Source: Lachnospiraceae bacterium | GTDB lineage: Bacteria; Bacillota; Clostridia; Lachnospirales; Lachnospiraceae | Length of the DNA: 64,000 nucleotides | Assembly (NCBI GenBank): GCA_009780115.1 | Contig: WRAQ01000009.1 | Coordinates: forward strand, 1-64,000 | Reading direction: 5' to 3' | Part shown: piece after piece, positions 16,804 to 26,260 of the stretch | Layout of the letters: every line of letters begins with the position of its first letter | Position numbering within the stretch: position 1 is the stretch's first letter | Notes under the pieces: generated by a model | Seen by the model: only the letters and a program-made list of their open reading frames with translations | The model's database searches: none | Told to the model about the DNA's origin: nothing | Position numbers and translations under genes: made by a program

Positions 16804-16860
16804 TACTTTTCTCCTTAGTATAGATATAAATTAATATTTACTTTTTTCAGTTATAAATAC

Positions 16861-18261
16861 CTAATAAGCATTTTTGCTGATAAACCCTTTGAAAATGGTC
16901 ATCAGGATAATTTTGACATCAAAGAAAAAGGTCCAGTTTTCAATATAAAATATATCATATTCGATTCTTTTCCTGATTGATGTATCACCGCGCAAACCGT
17001 TTATTTGCGCCCAGCCGGTTAGTCCCGGCCGGACTTGGTGCTTAATCATGTAACGGGGAATTTCTTCTTTGAATTGTTCAACAAACATTGATTGTTCCGG
17101 CCGCGGGCCGACAAGGCTCATTTCACCAATCAAAATATTAAAAAATTGCGGGACCTCGTCAATGCTGGTGCTGCGCAGTATTTTTCCAATTTTTGTCACC
17201 CGGGGGTCGTCTTTTATCGTCCATGAACGGGTATTGTCCTTTTTCATTTCCATCGTGCGGAATTTATAAATATGGAATGGTTTGTTTTGCAATCCAACCC
17301 GCTCTTGCTTAAATATAATCGGCCCGCGGCTGGTCAGGCGGATACCAATTACGGCAGCAAGCATAAAAGGCGAAAAAACGATAAGCCCGACAATCGCCCC
17401 GATAACATCAACAAAACGTTTAATCAGCCAGTTAAGTTTGTTGGTTAACGGTACATAACGGATATTGATGACCGGAAGCCCCATCAAATCTTCAGTATAA
17501 GGGCGGCTAGGTACCAAAGCATTATAATCAGGGATAAATTTCGTATGGACACCGGACTTTTCGCATAAATCAATAATCCGCTCTAATTGGTCATAATCGG
17601 ATAATGACAGGGTGATTGCTATTTCATCAAGTTTGTTTTCGGGTAAAATATAAAGAAGATTTTCAATCCGGCCAACTACTTTAACCCCCTTGTACATCGT
17701 ACCCCTAGGTACACTGTCATCCAAAATCGCCCGGGCAACATAACCCCACTGGGGATTTTGATTGATGCGGGTGATGTATTCTTCCGCAGCACGTGAATAA
17801 CCAACCAGCAGGATATAGCGCAGATTGTAACGGCGGCGGCGGAAAAATTGCAGCGTACTGCGCAAAAATGAGCGGACAAGGGTTGACAATGTGGTATTAA
17901 GGATATAAAAGATGAAAATCATCTGCCGGGAAAAGTCCTCTTGTTTCAGAATGAACAAGACCACCATAAAGAATAAAATCCCAATTGTATTCGTCTGAAT
18001 AATACTGATTATTTCGTATTTGCGCCGGGTCGCCCGTTTCGGGGTATACATATTAAAGAAATTGTAAAGGAAGACATAACCAGGCACCAAAAGATAAAGG
18101 GCGCTCATATAAGTAGATGTCGGAAGCACCCCGGCATCATCATCAATAAAAAACGGCAGATTAAATTTGACCAGCCATGCCAAATAATAAGAACATGCCA
18201 CGATAATAGCATCTAACAGGATATGAATCCGGTTAAAAACTTTTTGATTATCCTTAATCAT
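16861..18261 (-). CDS. Polyprenyl-phosphate sugar-1-phosphate transferase (priming enzyme)
   Basis: The 466-residue protein has four or five N-terminal membrane helices, a central nucleotide-binding-like region (about 140-240), and a C-terminal bacterial sugar transferase domain beginning near residue 278 with RFVDVIGAIVGL. Typical motifs are KQERVGLQ, YKFRTM, STSIDEVPQF and GLTGWAQINGLRGD. Enzymes of this type start a polysaccharide repeat by transferring a sugar phosphate to undecaprenyl phosphate. It is preceded by a good promoter and is followed downstream by the LCP and GT2 genes. Confidence 0.94.
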   Translation of the reverse strand: MIKDNQKVFNRIHILLDAIIVACSYYLAWLVKFNLPFFIDDDAGVLPTSTYMSALYLLVPGYVFLYNFFNMYTPKRATRRKYEIISIIQTNTIGILFFMVVLFILKQEDFSRQMIFIFYILNTTLSTLVRSFLRSTLQFFRRRRYNLRYILLVGYSRAAEEYITRINQNPQWGYVARAILDDSVPRGTMYKGVKVVGRIENLLYILPENKLDEIAITLSLSDYDQLERIIDLCEKSGVHTKFIPDYNALVPSRPYTEDLMGLPVINIRYVPLTNKLNWLIKRFVDVIGAIVGLIVFSPFMLAAVIGIRLTSRGPIIFKQERVGLQNKPFHIYKFRTMEMKKDNTRSWTIKDDPRVTKIGKILRSTSIDEVPQFFNILIGEMSLVGPRPEQSMFVEQFKEEIPRYMIKHQVRPGLTGWAQINGLRGDTSIRKRIEYDIFYIENWTFFFDVKIILMTIFKGFISKNAY

Positions 18262-18337
18262 AAGGTTTAGGTTTTCCTCCTTAGTGGGTTTATATGCTTA
18301 CCGCTAAGGTTTACTAAATATGTACATCTTTTATGGT

Positions 18338-18366
18338 ATTTTACTATATATGGTAGATTTCGGCAA
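18338..18366 (-). promoter_or_regulatory. Sigma-A promoter of the priming transferase gene
   Basis: On the minus strand TTGCCG (18366-18361), 17 bases, TAAAAT (18343-18338). The leader then contains CCTTAG/CTAAGG arms whose 3' arm overlaps the AGGAGG ribosome binding site. The repeat-like element F ends 17 bases upstream of the -35 box. Confidence 0.7.
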
Positions 18367-18382
18367 CTTAAATTTTTATTAA

Positions 18383-18511
18383 GAAGCCATGCACGGTTTA
18401 GATTTCATATGCAGAAGGAAGCTTGCTTACTTATGCATATGAAGTTTAAATCGTATGTGGCGCCTGCGCCAAAGCGAAATTTTGCGAAGCAAAATTGAGC
18501 TTCATGGCTTC
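18383..18511. repeat. Multi-hairpin intergenic element (F)
   Basis: A perfect 9-bp terminal inverted repeat (GAAGCCATG / CATGGCTTC) encloses three hairpins. The first is long (ACGGTTTA..ATTTCATATGCA paired with TGCATATGAA..TTAAATCGT), followed by GGCGC..GCGCC and GCGAAATTTTGC/GCAAAATTGAGC. The architecture matches the repeats at 15518 and 45425, but the primary sequence of the hairpins differs. Confidence 0.65.
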
Positions 18512-18536
18512 ATTTCATAGCTCAATGACCTCTCTA

Positions 18537-19517
18537 CTACCTAAACATCCTAAACACATTCAAATAAAGTTCCCATTGAACCACAAGATAATATTTAAGA
18601 TTTTTCCAGCGGAAGCGGATTTTCCGGCGGCGGGCATGAGCAGAAAAAGACAGTTTTAAACCTTTTACTAAACCGGCTAGATAAGTAAAACCCAACCCCT
18701 TAAAAGAGAAAAAGACAAGTTTGATTAAAAAGCCGGTTAATAAGAAGGGTAAATTGAGGATTATTTGTAAACCCGGCATATTTTTATAGATGAGATAAAT
18801 GCTATTGCTGGAAGCAAGGCCGGTTTTCCATTTATTATAGCGGGAGCCGCTTGAGGCACTTCCGGCATGGTCAACTAATGCGGTTGGACAAAAACGGTTT
18901 TTGTATCCCGCGAGGCGGGCGGCATAACCGATATCAACATCTTCAAAATAAGCAAAATGGGCTTCATCAAAATAACCAAGCTCTTCGATAATTTTACGGC
19001 GATATATCGCCGCACCGGCACAGGCGGAAAAAACAGCCGTTTCATTCCCATAGTTAAGGGCGCCCTTTCCTTTACCGCGGGCATATGCCCAACCAAAAAC
19101 GTTGTAAAAATCGCCAGCATTGTCGATTATTTGGGGATTTCCCATCACTAACATTTTTGCCGCGGCCGAAAAAATGAGCTTATCTTTTTCAATCACTTTT
19201 ATCAGCTTCCCGACAAAACCGGGCACAATAGCCGTATCATTATTTAATAAGATAACATACTCGGTAGTTGCTTTCTTGATTCCGGTATTTACAGCATGGG
19301 AAAAACCAGTATTTTCCTTAAGCCTGATGATATCAATTTCCGGATAAGTTTTAAGATATTCAACGCTGCCGTCAGTGGAACCATTATCAACAATAATAAC
19401 ATGTGTTATTTTATTGTCTTCCCAATTTTTTATCGAAAATATTGACTTAAGGCATCCATCTAAGTAATGGAGGCCATTGTAATTGGGGATGATGATTGTG
19501 ACTTGCTTATCCTTCAT
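18537..19517 (-). CDS. GT2 glycosyltransferase
   Basis: The 326-residue GT-A enzyme starts VTIIIPNYNG, with DNGSTDGS, a LNNDT metal motif (about residue 95), GAAIYRRK, and the FAYFEDVDIGYAARLAGY acceptor-site region. The sequence type is common among dTDP-rhamnosyl and related transferases. Hydrophobic stretches near residues 245-290 suggest membrane association. It lies in the minus-strand run between a second GT2 gene upstream and the priming transferase downstream. Confidence 0.9.
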   Translation of the reverse strand: MKDKQVTIIIPNYNGLHYLDGCLKSIFSIKNWEDNKITHVIIVDNGSTDGSVEYLKTYPEIDIIRLKENTGFSHAVNTGIKKATTEYVILLNNDTAIVPGFVGKLIKVIEKDKLIFSAAAKMLVMGNPQIIDNAGDFYNVFGWAYARGKGKGALNYGNETAVFSACAGAAIYRRKIIEELGYFDEAHFAYFEDVDIGYAARLAGYKNRFCPTALVDHAGSASSGSRYNKWKTGLASSNSIYLIYKNMPGLQIILNLPFLLTGFLIKLVFFSFKGLGFTYLAGLVKGLKLSFSAHARRRKIRFRWKNLKYYLVVQWELYLNVFRMFR

Positions 19518-19643
19518 AGTAACTCCATGGGTTAAAAATAGAGCTTGCTACGCAAACTCTCGCGCCGAGCGCGGTCGCTTTTCCCAAACGAAGCATTAGA
19601 TTTTTTTAGCCGGTATTTTATGGCTTAGAAAATCTCTTTATTT

Positions 19644-20999
19644 TTACACTTCCTCAATCATCTGCGGGTCCCAGACAATCGTAAAACCGGCTTTTTTTAC
19701 TTTTTTACAAAAAGCGAGACTTATTTCCTTAAAATCAGCATCTTCCGTTACCCCATTACGCCAGTCAAACCGGCCAGTATCCAGGTTTTCTATATAGGGG
19801 AACCCGGCGGCGGTTTCAAAAATAGCGACGGCCAAAGGTGATATTTTCATCGCGCGGATATCAATCGCATCAGCTTCCTGCCATAGAGTTGCCCGGTGCA
19901 TATAACCACTGTATTCTTTATGGAGGCCGTTATAAAGCGGGGTCCCGTCAGCCAAATAAATACCGCCTGTTATTTTATTTCGTTTATTAAGCAGTTTTCC
20001 CCCGATTATGCCAACTTCCGGGCGCATACCAAACACATCCGGCAAATACTCGACCTGGTAAAAACCAAGGTGTTTTGTATGATGAACTATGCCATTATAA
20101 CCACGGTTGCGGATAAAATCCTCAACTGCGCGTTTGCCCGCATCATAAGCATATTGCTTACTCTGGGGGTTTTCCGCAGTCGAATCTGCATGGCTGCGCC
20201 AATGATACAGCACTTTATCAACGTGTAAAACAATCGCTTTTGTTTCAATCGCCCTTAAGATTAAATCATAATCCTGGGCACCATCATAATCCGGCCTGAA
20301 ACCTAGAGTTTGAATCATCTCACGGCGCATAACGAGGAAGTGGCAGATATAATTGTTGGACAAGATTAAATCAAGATTTAATTTTGTTTTGCGATGGCAG
20401 TCATAATATATTCGTCCGTCACTGCTTAATTTGTCTTCATCAGAATATAAAAAACCAGGTGTTATTTTATTGCTGTTTGCTATTTCGATTGCGCTTGCCA
20501 TTTCATACAAGGCATCAGGTGTCAGTAAGTCATCATGGTCTAGTAACCCGACATAATCACCTATGGCATAGGCTAATGCGATGTTGGAATTTCCGGAGAT
20601 GCCTTTGTTTTCAGCAAGACGATGATATTTTATCCGCTTGTCTATAGATTGATAGTTAGCGGCATGTTTCATTATATCTTCATTTTTCCCGGCATCAGCA
20701 AGGATTAATTCAAAATGGGGATAACTTTGGCTGATAACCGAATCAACCATGGCACAAAAATACTCGGGACATGGGTCATAAACCGGGACAATAATACTAA
20801 ATATGCAGTTTTTCCCCGCACTTAACTCACGCTGACGGGATAGCATCTCCGCAGTCGGGGCAGCATAAGTATAATTTTCCTGTTTTGCTTGGCTAATACG
20901 CTCTTTAACCGCATAATAGGTGTCTTTTATGCCATTTTTCTTTAAGTAATTTATCGTTTTCTTGATATTGCCCATCCTATAAATGTTCCTTAACCGCAT
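19644..20999 (-). CDS. GT2 glycosyltransferase with N-terminal extension
   Basis: The 451-residue protein has a short basic N-terminal region (about 1-60) followed by a GT2 domain with FSIIVPVYDP, LADAGKNED, GLLDHDDLL (DxD) and the YDGAQDYDLILR motif. It closely resembles the first GT domain of the two-domain enzyme at 33794. A C-terminal region of about 130 residues contains a further partial GT-like segment (VGIIGGKLL, GIYLADGT). The start overlaps the end of the phosphoglucomutase gene by 23 bases, so the two are cotranscribed. Confidence 0.9.
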   Translation of the reverse strand: MRLRNIYRMGNIKKTINYLKKNGIKDTYYAVKERISQAKQENYTYAAPTAEMLSRQRELSAGKNCIFSIIVPVYDPCPEYFCAMVDSVISQSYPHFELILADAGKNEDIMKHAANYQSIDKRIKYHRLAENKGISGNSNIALAYAIGDYVGLLDHDDLLTPDALYEMASAIEIANSNKITPGFLYSDEDKLSSDGRIYYDCHRKTKLNLDLILSNNYICHFLVMRREMIQTLGFRPDYDGAQDYDLILRAIETKAIVLHVDKVLYHWRSHADSTAENPQSKQYAYDAGKRAVEDFIRNRGYNGIVHHTKHLGFYQVEYLPDVFGMRPEVGIIGGKLLNKRNKITGGIYLADGTPLYNGLHKEYSGYMHRATLWQEADAIDIRAMKISPLAVAIFETAAGFPYIENLDTGRFDWRNGVTEDADFKEISLAFCKKVKKAGFTIVWDPQMIEEV

Positions 21000-22725
21000 C
21001 GGTTAAACGTTCGACCCGCACTTCGGCATCAGCAAGGCTTGAACCTTTTACCCCCATATAAAATTTGATTTTCGGTTCTGTACCGGAAGGCCTTGCACAA
21101 CACCATGAATCATTAGTAAGGTCAAAGTAAAGCACATTCGATTTCGGTAAACCGGAGGGTGCCGTCTCACCGGTTGTCATATCGGTGATAGTATCATTTT
21201 CATAGTCGCGCAGTCTTAGGACTTTCAAATCACCAAATTCCTTGGGCGGGTCCTGGCGCAATTTATCCATAATTTTCTGAATTTCATGCGAGCCATCGAT
21301 TCCCTTTAAGGTAATCGCATACTGGGTTTCTTTGTAGTAGCCGTATTTTTCATAAAGCTCAAGCATTTGATCCCAGGCCGTTTTGTCATTCGCCATACAG
21401 TAAGCCGCCATTTCACATAAACACATTACGGCAACGATGGCATCTTTGTCCCGGGCATGGGTACCGGCAAGGCAGCCATAGCTTTCTTCAAGGCCAAAGA
21501 CGTAATTATACGAATTATTTTGCTCGAAGAGCTTGATTTGCTCGCCGATATATTTGAAACCGGTCAAAACTTCAATGAATTTGACCTCATAGTCTTTTGC
21601 AATCTGCGCGGCCATATTGGTAGTAACAATCGTCGAGACCAAAGCCGGATTGGGGGGCATTGTTCCGTTCCCCCGGCGTTCCCGGAGAATATATTCAGCA
21701 ATTAACATACCCGACATATTGCCGGTAAAGGGGATAAAATCGTCACTTTTTTTATCATAGGCATAAATCCCTAAACGGTCGGCATCAGGGTCGGTCGCAA
21801 GAATAATATCGGCTTTTACCTCTTTTGCCAGTTTCAGCGCAAGGGTAAAGGCTTTCGGGTCCTCGGGATTCGGATAAGCAGGGGTGCCAAGGGTCGTAAA
21901 ATCGGGGTCGGGGTGTTCCTGTTCCGGCACAACATAAACATTTTTGAAACCAAGTTCGGATAAAATCCGGCGGACAGGGATATTTCCGGCACCGTTAAAC
22001 GGGGTATAGACAATTTTCAGTTGTTCCGCCGTTTTCGCGATTACATCATGATTGATAATCTGTTTTTTCAATTCAATCATATAAGCATTATCTATTTCAC
22101 AACCAATAATCCGATAAAGCCCGGCCTGAATTGCCCTATCTAATGACATCGTCTTTACGTCATTGTAATCGGTGACTTTGCGCACTTCGGCGATTACTTC
22201 TTCGTCACGCGGGTAAGCCATCTGGGCGCCGTCTTCCCAATATGCTTTGTAACCGTTGTATTCAGGGGGGTTATGGCTTGCGGTAATAACGATTCCGGCG
22301 ATACAGCCAAGTTTCCTAAGGGCAAAAGATAATTCCGGAGTCGGGCGCAGGGCATCAAAAACGTAGGCTTTAATACCATTTGCCGCAAGGCAAAGGGCGG
22401 CTTCATCAGCAAACTGGGGCGACATCCGGCGGGAGTCATAAGCGATTGCGACACCTTTAGCCTTGATTTTTTGGACATCGTCACCGCCCTGGCTAATGAT
22501 ATAGTTAGCAAGGCCCTGGGTGGCTTTGCGGACGGTGTAAGCGTTCATCCGGTTAGTCCCGGCACCGATTACACCGCGCAAACCACCAGTGCCAAATTCA
22601 AGTTCTTTATAGAAGCGATCTTCGATTTCTTTTTCGTCGTTTGCGATAGCTGTGAGTTCATCGCGGGTAGCTTGGTCAAAGTAGGGGTCGGTAAGCCAGT
22701 AGGTGTATTGGGAGTGGTATGACAT
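20977..22725 (-). CDS. pgcA: Alpha-phosphoglucomutase / phosphomannomutase
   Basis: The 582-residue protein matches the size and features of Firmicute PgcA. The catalytic phosphoserine loop is TASHNPPEYNGYK (about residue 144), the metal-binding loop is ATDPDADRLG, the sugar-binding loop is GLEESYG, and the phosphate-binding loop is RPSGTEPKIK. The enzyme interconverts glucose-6-phosphate and glucose-1-phosphate, feeding RmlA (48365) and other nucleotide-sugar routes. The RBS is CGGAGG, with its own promoter at 22758-22786. The downstream GT2 gene overlaps its 3' end. Confidence 0.95.
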   Translation of the reverse strand: MSYHSQYTYWLTDPYFDQATRDELTAIANDEKEIEDRFYKELEFGTGGLRGVIGAGTNRMNAYTVRKATQGLANYIISQGGDDVQKIKAKGVAIAYDSRRMSPQFADEAALCLAANGIKAYVFDALRPTPELSFALRKLGCIAGIVITASHNPPEYNGYKAYWEDGAQMAYPRDEEVIAEVRKVTDYNDVKTMSLDRAIQAGLYRIIGCEIDNAYMIELKKQIINHDVIAKTAEQLKIVYTPFNGAGNIPVRRILSELGFKNVYVVPEQEHPDPDFTTLGTPAYPNPEDPKAFTLALKLAKEVKADIILATDPDADRLGIYAYDKKSDDFIPFTGNMSGMLIAEYILRERRGNGTMPPNPALVSTIVTTNMAAQIAKDYEVKFIEVLTGFKYIGEQIKLFEQNNSYNYVFGLEESYGCLAGTHARDKDAIVAVMCLCEMAAYCMANDKTAWDQMLELYEKYGYYKETQYAITLKGIDGSHEIQKIMDKLRQDPPKEFGDLKVLRLRDYENDTITDMTTGETAPSGLPKSNVLYFDLTNDSWCCARPSGTEPKIKFYMGVKGSSLADAEVRVERLTDAVKEHL

Positions 22726-22757
22726 AGGGTACCTCCGTTGTTTGTTTTAATTTACTT

Positions 22758-22786
22758 AGTATACCACAGCTTCTATAATATCGCAA
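22758..22786 (-). promoter_or_regulatory. Sigma-A promoter of pgcA and downstream glycosyltransferases
   Basis: On the minus strand TTGCGA (22786-22781), 17 bases, TATACT (22763-22758) with a TG extension one base upstream of the -10 box. Confidence 0.8.
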
Positions 22787-22801
22787 TTTTTAGGTTACTG
22801 T

Positions 22802-23575
22802 TCACACGTCACTCTCTACTTCAATTTTTTCGATTTGCGACGAGCCCGGATTTCCCGATATCCCGTAATTACCGTCACTGCCTTCTTTTGGCTGAGCGGT
22901 CCCGGCATAATATTTGCCATTTCTTCCCGGCCTTCCGCCTAAGCCCCCTCTGCCGCCGCTCGATGCGGCACACTCAACTGAAGGCTCAAAATTGTTTTTT
23001 GAGGCATACCTGACTGTAACCATCTGCGCGGCATTTCCGCCTCTTCCGCCGGCACCGCCATTACCGCCATTGCCGCCGATACCGCCAGGTTTCGTCGATG
23101 ATTCGCCATCGTAACCATTTGCCCCGTCACCACCATTACCGCCATCGCCGCCGTCGCCGCCGACACTTAATACCGTAACATCAAATTTCAATTCTTTAAC
23201 CGTCAGAGTAAAATTTGCGGGGGCATTTCCGCCGCTTTTTCCATCAATCCCTCTGCCGCCGTGTTCCCCCCAATCCGTGCCGTTATTACCTTTTGCCCCA
23301 TTTCCGCCAAGGCTTCCGGTAAGAATAATGTGATGGTTCCGCTCTGCCAAAATTTCATTTTCCGCAAGCGAAGGATAAGAAGCACTTACCGGAAGATTCG
23401 CCGAGTTGTTATAATAGGCAAGCTTTTCAATTTGGAATCTTGCCCCGGCCCTAATTTCTATATATGCCCCGATATCCATTAAAATAGTTCCATAATGCAT
23501 AACTGAATATGGGTCCTTAATTATTAACGGTGCATCTCTGGTAATAATTATATTAGGTAAATCATTTTTAACCAT
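22802..23575 (-). CDS. Glycine-rich repeat protein, short paralogue of the Hint protein
   Basis: The 257-residue protein has no signal peptide or membrane segment. Residues 1-85 form a conserved head (PNIIITRDAPLII, then GAYIEIRAGARFQIEKL) shared with the first 90 residues of the protein at 23603. Two glycine-rich blocks follow (about 88-120 and 139-180, GGDGG and GGNGG repeats), separated by FTLTVKELKFDVTVLSVGG, and then a third Gly/Asn-rich tail. The pattern resembles polyglycine-helix bundles in phage and surface adhesins (inference). It is the last gene of the Rhs locus, 27 bases from the paralogue. Confidence 0.75.
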   Translation of the reverse strand: MVKNDLPNIIITRDAPLIIKDPYSVMHYGTILMDIGAYIEIRAGARFQIEKLAYYNNSANLPVSASYPSLAENEILAERNHHIILTGSLGGNGAKGNNGTDWGEHGGRGIDGKSGGNAPANFTLTVKELKFDVTVLSVGGDGGDGGNGGDGANGYDGESSTKPGGIGGNGGNGGAGGRGGNAAQMVTVRYASKNNFEPSVECAASSGGRGGLGGRPGRNGKYYAGTAQPKEGSDGNYGISGNPGSSQIEKIEVESDV

Positions 23576-23602
23576 AAAACCACATCCTCCTTAAAATTTT
23601 GG

Positions 23603-26134
23603 TTAAAGCGAAATATTAAACCGTTCTTTGTAAAGCTGTTTCAGTTCTTCAATAACCTCTTTTGCTTCAGGTGAAAATTCTATCTCATTTTCTACCTCGG
23701 CAGGCACTATTGCACCGTAATCGCCAAAGACTTTGTTGTTCTGAATTACTGACAAATCGTTTTGAGTATTAAATTCGCCCGCAAGGAAGCCATCGGCAAA
23801 AATCAGCCCGCCGTCAACTTCAAGATTGTAAACTTGCTGCGCTTTATCGTAATCAATCTCATAAACTTCAGATATCTTTGAAAACTTTCCGTCAGCTAAC
23901 CTAAGCTCATCGTCCGGCTTTAAGTTTGATGCGCGGATAACGCCGCGTTTTGTCAAAACCGGATGGTCTTTTGACACTCGCGTTTTATTACCGCTATCTG
24001 TTTGGATATAAATAAGAGATTCTTCGATTCCTGAATAAATCTCCAAAACCGGTTTGCTGCCGTCAGGTGTCGAGACTATATCGCCAATTTTTATATCGCA
24101 TATTTTCTTCTTAGTACCATCGGCCATTACAATAAGTGTATCGGCGGCAAAGCAGCCCCATCTGATTTTGATTGGCGGAATTAATATTGTCGAACCTTCA
24201 GCTTCATAGTACTTCTCTCCTGTTCCAAGTTGAGACTGGCTTTTTATCGTTATTGGTATGTCAAAAAACAATTCGTCACCGTCTTCATCCACCAGTTTAA
24301 CTTTGTAATAAAAACTAAATAACAAATTCACGATTACATTGTTTGCCCCGTTTTCGTAGACATTTTTGTTTAAACGGCAGTTCCAATCATCAGGAAAATC
24401 GAACTTAACCGTAAGATTGTCAGCAGTGCTTTGCTTCTGTTCGGTATAAACAGGGTCAAAGTACTTTGCAATATCTTCCGGCACGTAGTTAAACTCGGCC
24501 GCACCTGTCCCATCAACCAAAAGTTTACGGTTAGTTGTATCTGATTTTATCGCAAACCCGCACAGAGATTTTACACCCGCATTTTTATTAAACTCAATCG
24601 TACCGCTGATTCCCAACAATGTATTGACTGTATTATTGAGCCTGCTATAATCCACTTGCGCCGATGAATATGATTTATCACTTGTTTCCCCTGATTCAGG
24701 CGAACGGTTATAAAGGTATATTAACGGATTGTTATTATTGTTTGATTTTGGCATGTTGATCGTAATTTTTTTGATAATACTATTAAACCCGTTAACCAAA
24801 ATACTTTGTGATACAGCGGCCTGGGCTGCTAAATATGCTTTTGTACTTATAGAAGTGCGCATCGAAGATTCCTGAAATTCTTTTCCGTTAGCCCCTAAAT
24901 AATCCATCACGCTTGAACGAAACGCATAACTAATATTGTCATAAGTAGTAAATGCAAAACTGCCAACATCAATATTTTCGGTTAAATTTGTCATTTGGCC
25001 GCTTACCGCATTAAATTTCTTCTGCGCATCATGAATACAAGTATAATTGCCGATATTGAAAAGCAGGTTATTTTTTTCACTTTGTGATGCTTTGACGGCT
25101 TTCCCTGAAGTAATTGCGGTGACTCCAAAATTCGGCGTTACCGTACCGTCCGGAAGAGTCGATTTCAATTCGCCGGCTTTTGCTGCTTCAATAGTTTTGA
25201 GAAAGGCATTATAAAGTTTTGGGTATTTAGTTGAAATAAACTCTTTGCCGCCTAAATGTTCAATAAAAGCATTCGCATGTTCAGGAATAGCAAAGTTCAA
25301 TTCCAAATTGTGTGTATCATTGATATTAAGAGCGGCATTTAAGCTTTTAAGCGGGTGGTTTCCGCCCGCAAATAGGTTTAATTTAGTCCAAGTCCCCGCT
25401 TTACCATCTTTTCCGTCAAAACCATTTTTTCCGTCAGAAGGTTTTTTGTCTTGATCATAGTAATTGCCGCTTATCCCCGGCTTACCGCCGTTACCGCCTT
25501 TGCCGCCCGCAACTTTTTTGCATTCTGCTTCAAGCTCAAATCCATCAGGGGACTGCCAATATACAAATAAGGTTTTTACTGCATCGCTGGAATCGCCGCC
25601 ATTGCCGCCGTCACCGCCATTACCGCCGATTGTGCCGGGAATATCTTCATAATTGCCGTTCCATCCGGCTCCGCCTTTACCGCCGTTACCGCCTTTGCCG
25701 CCTTCGCCGCCGATGCTTAAGACTTTTACATTTCTTCTTAAATTATTTATCGAAAGGGTAAAATTTTCGCGTTTTTCCGGGACGGCGGATGTTCCGCGGG
25801 TTGCACGCTGCCCTACACCGCCCCCGATTCCGCCATCGTCCCCTCTTTCACCGTCTTTTCCTGATTCCGATGTGACAATGATGTCATATCCGGTCCAGTC
25901 GCGGATTTTTTCACCCGCTTTGATAGTCGGATATTTTGCGCATAAGGCGCGTTCCTCAACGGAAAGGTTAATCATTGCACGAAGGTTTTCAATTGTAAAC
26001 GTTTCCCCGGCCCGAATTTCAATATACGCCCCTTCTTCAAGATAAACTTTACCGTAGTGTTTCTCCGATGATTCGCGTACTATCAACGGTGCATCCTTTG
26101 TAACAATGATATTAGGGTAATTCTGTTCGTTCAT
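23603..26134 (-). CDS. Glycine-rich protein with C-terminal Hint (self-processing) domain
   Basis: The 843-residue protein has a head domain (1-90) and Gly-rich blocks (95-115, 142-182, 209-247) shared with the gene at 22802. A mixed alpha/beta region (250-655) of unknown type follows. A Hint domain spans about 661-790: GCFAADTLIVMADG with Cys661 at the splice or cleavage position, IGDIV, VSKDHPVLT with His724, and VYNLEVDGG..FADGFLAGE. Hint domains cleave their own N-terminal peptide bond, and in polymorphic toxin systems they release a C-terminal effector. Here only about 50 residues follow the domain, so the released piece would be small or Hint may serve another role. It lies 103 bases downstream of the Rhs gene. 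Confidence 0.82.
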   Translation of the reverse strand: MNEQNYPNIIVTKDAPLIVRESSEKHYGKVYLEEGAYIEIRAGETFTIENLRAMINLSVEERALCAKYPTIKAGEKIRDWTGYDIIVTSESGKDGERGDDGGIGGGVGQRATRGTSAVPEKRENFTLSINNLRRNVKVLSIGGEGGKGGNGGKGGAGWNGNYEDIPGTIGGNGGDGGNGGDSSDAVKTLFVYWQSPDGFELEAECKKVAGGKGGNGGKPGISGNYYDQDKKPSDGKNGFDGKDGKAGTWTKLNLFAGGNHPLKSLNAALNINDTHNLELNFAIPEHANAFIEHLGGKEFISTKYPKLYNAFLKTIEAAKAGELKSTLPDGTVTPNFGVTAITSGKAVKASQSEKNNLLFNIGNYTCIHDAQKKFNAVSGQMTNLTENIDVGSFAFTTYDNISYAFRSSVMDYLGANGKEFQESSMRTSISTKAYLAAQAAVSQSILVNGFNSIIKKITINMPKSNNNNNPLIYLYNRSPESGETSDKSYSSAQVDYSRLNNTVNTLLGISGTIEFNKNAGVKSLCGFAIKSDTTNRKLLVDGTGAAEFNYVPEDIAKYFDPVYTEQKQSTADNLTVKFDFPDDWNCRLNKNVYENGANNVIVNLLFSFYYKVKLVDEDGDELFFDIPITIKSQSQLGTGEKYYEAEGSTILIPPIKIRWGCFAADTLIVMADGTKKKICDIKIGDIVSTPDGSKPVLEIYSGIEESLIYIQTDSGNKTRVSKDHPVLTKRGVIRASNLKPDDELRLADGKFSKISEVYEIDYDKAQQVYNLEVDGGLIFADGFLAGEFNTQNDLSVIQNNKVFGDYGAIVPAEVENEIEFSPEAKEVIEELKQLYKERFNISL

Positions 26135-26149
26135 ACTTCTCCTCCATTT

Positions 26150-26260
26150 TATTTTTTATAATGCGCACTCACGCGAATTGTATTATGTTGCTACGCAGCC
26201 GCGCCCGGCGCGAGGGTTTGCCAAGGCAAACCTTTTCTTACGATTGTAAGGCTCCGGCAA
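26150..26260. repeat. Hairpin-rich intergenic segment at the 3' end of the Rhs gene
   Basis: Three adjacent inverted repeats are present: GGTTTGCC-TT-GGCAAACC, CGCGCCGGGCGCG, and CTTACAATCGTAAG. The last contains the Rhs stop codon. The overall style resembles the other intergenic multi-hairpin elements of this window, but no enclosing terminal stem could be defined. Confidence 0.5.

Noticed and set aside
26134..26237. Immunity gene for the Rhs tip in the gap downstream
   Set aside because: The gap is only 103 bases, hairpin-rich, and has no reading frame of useful size.
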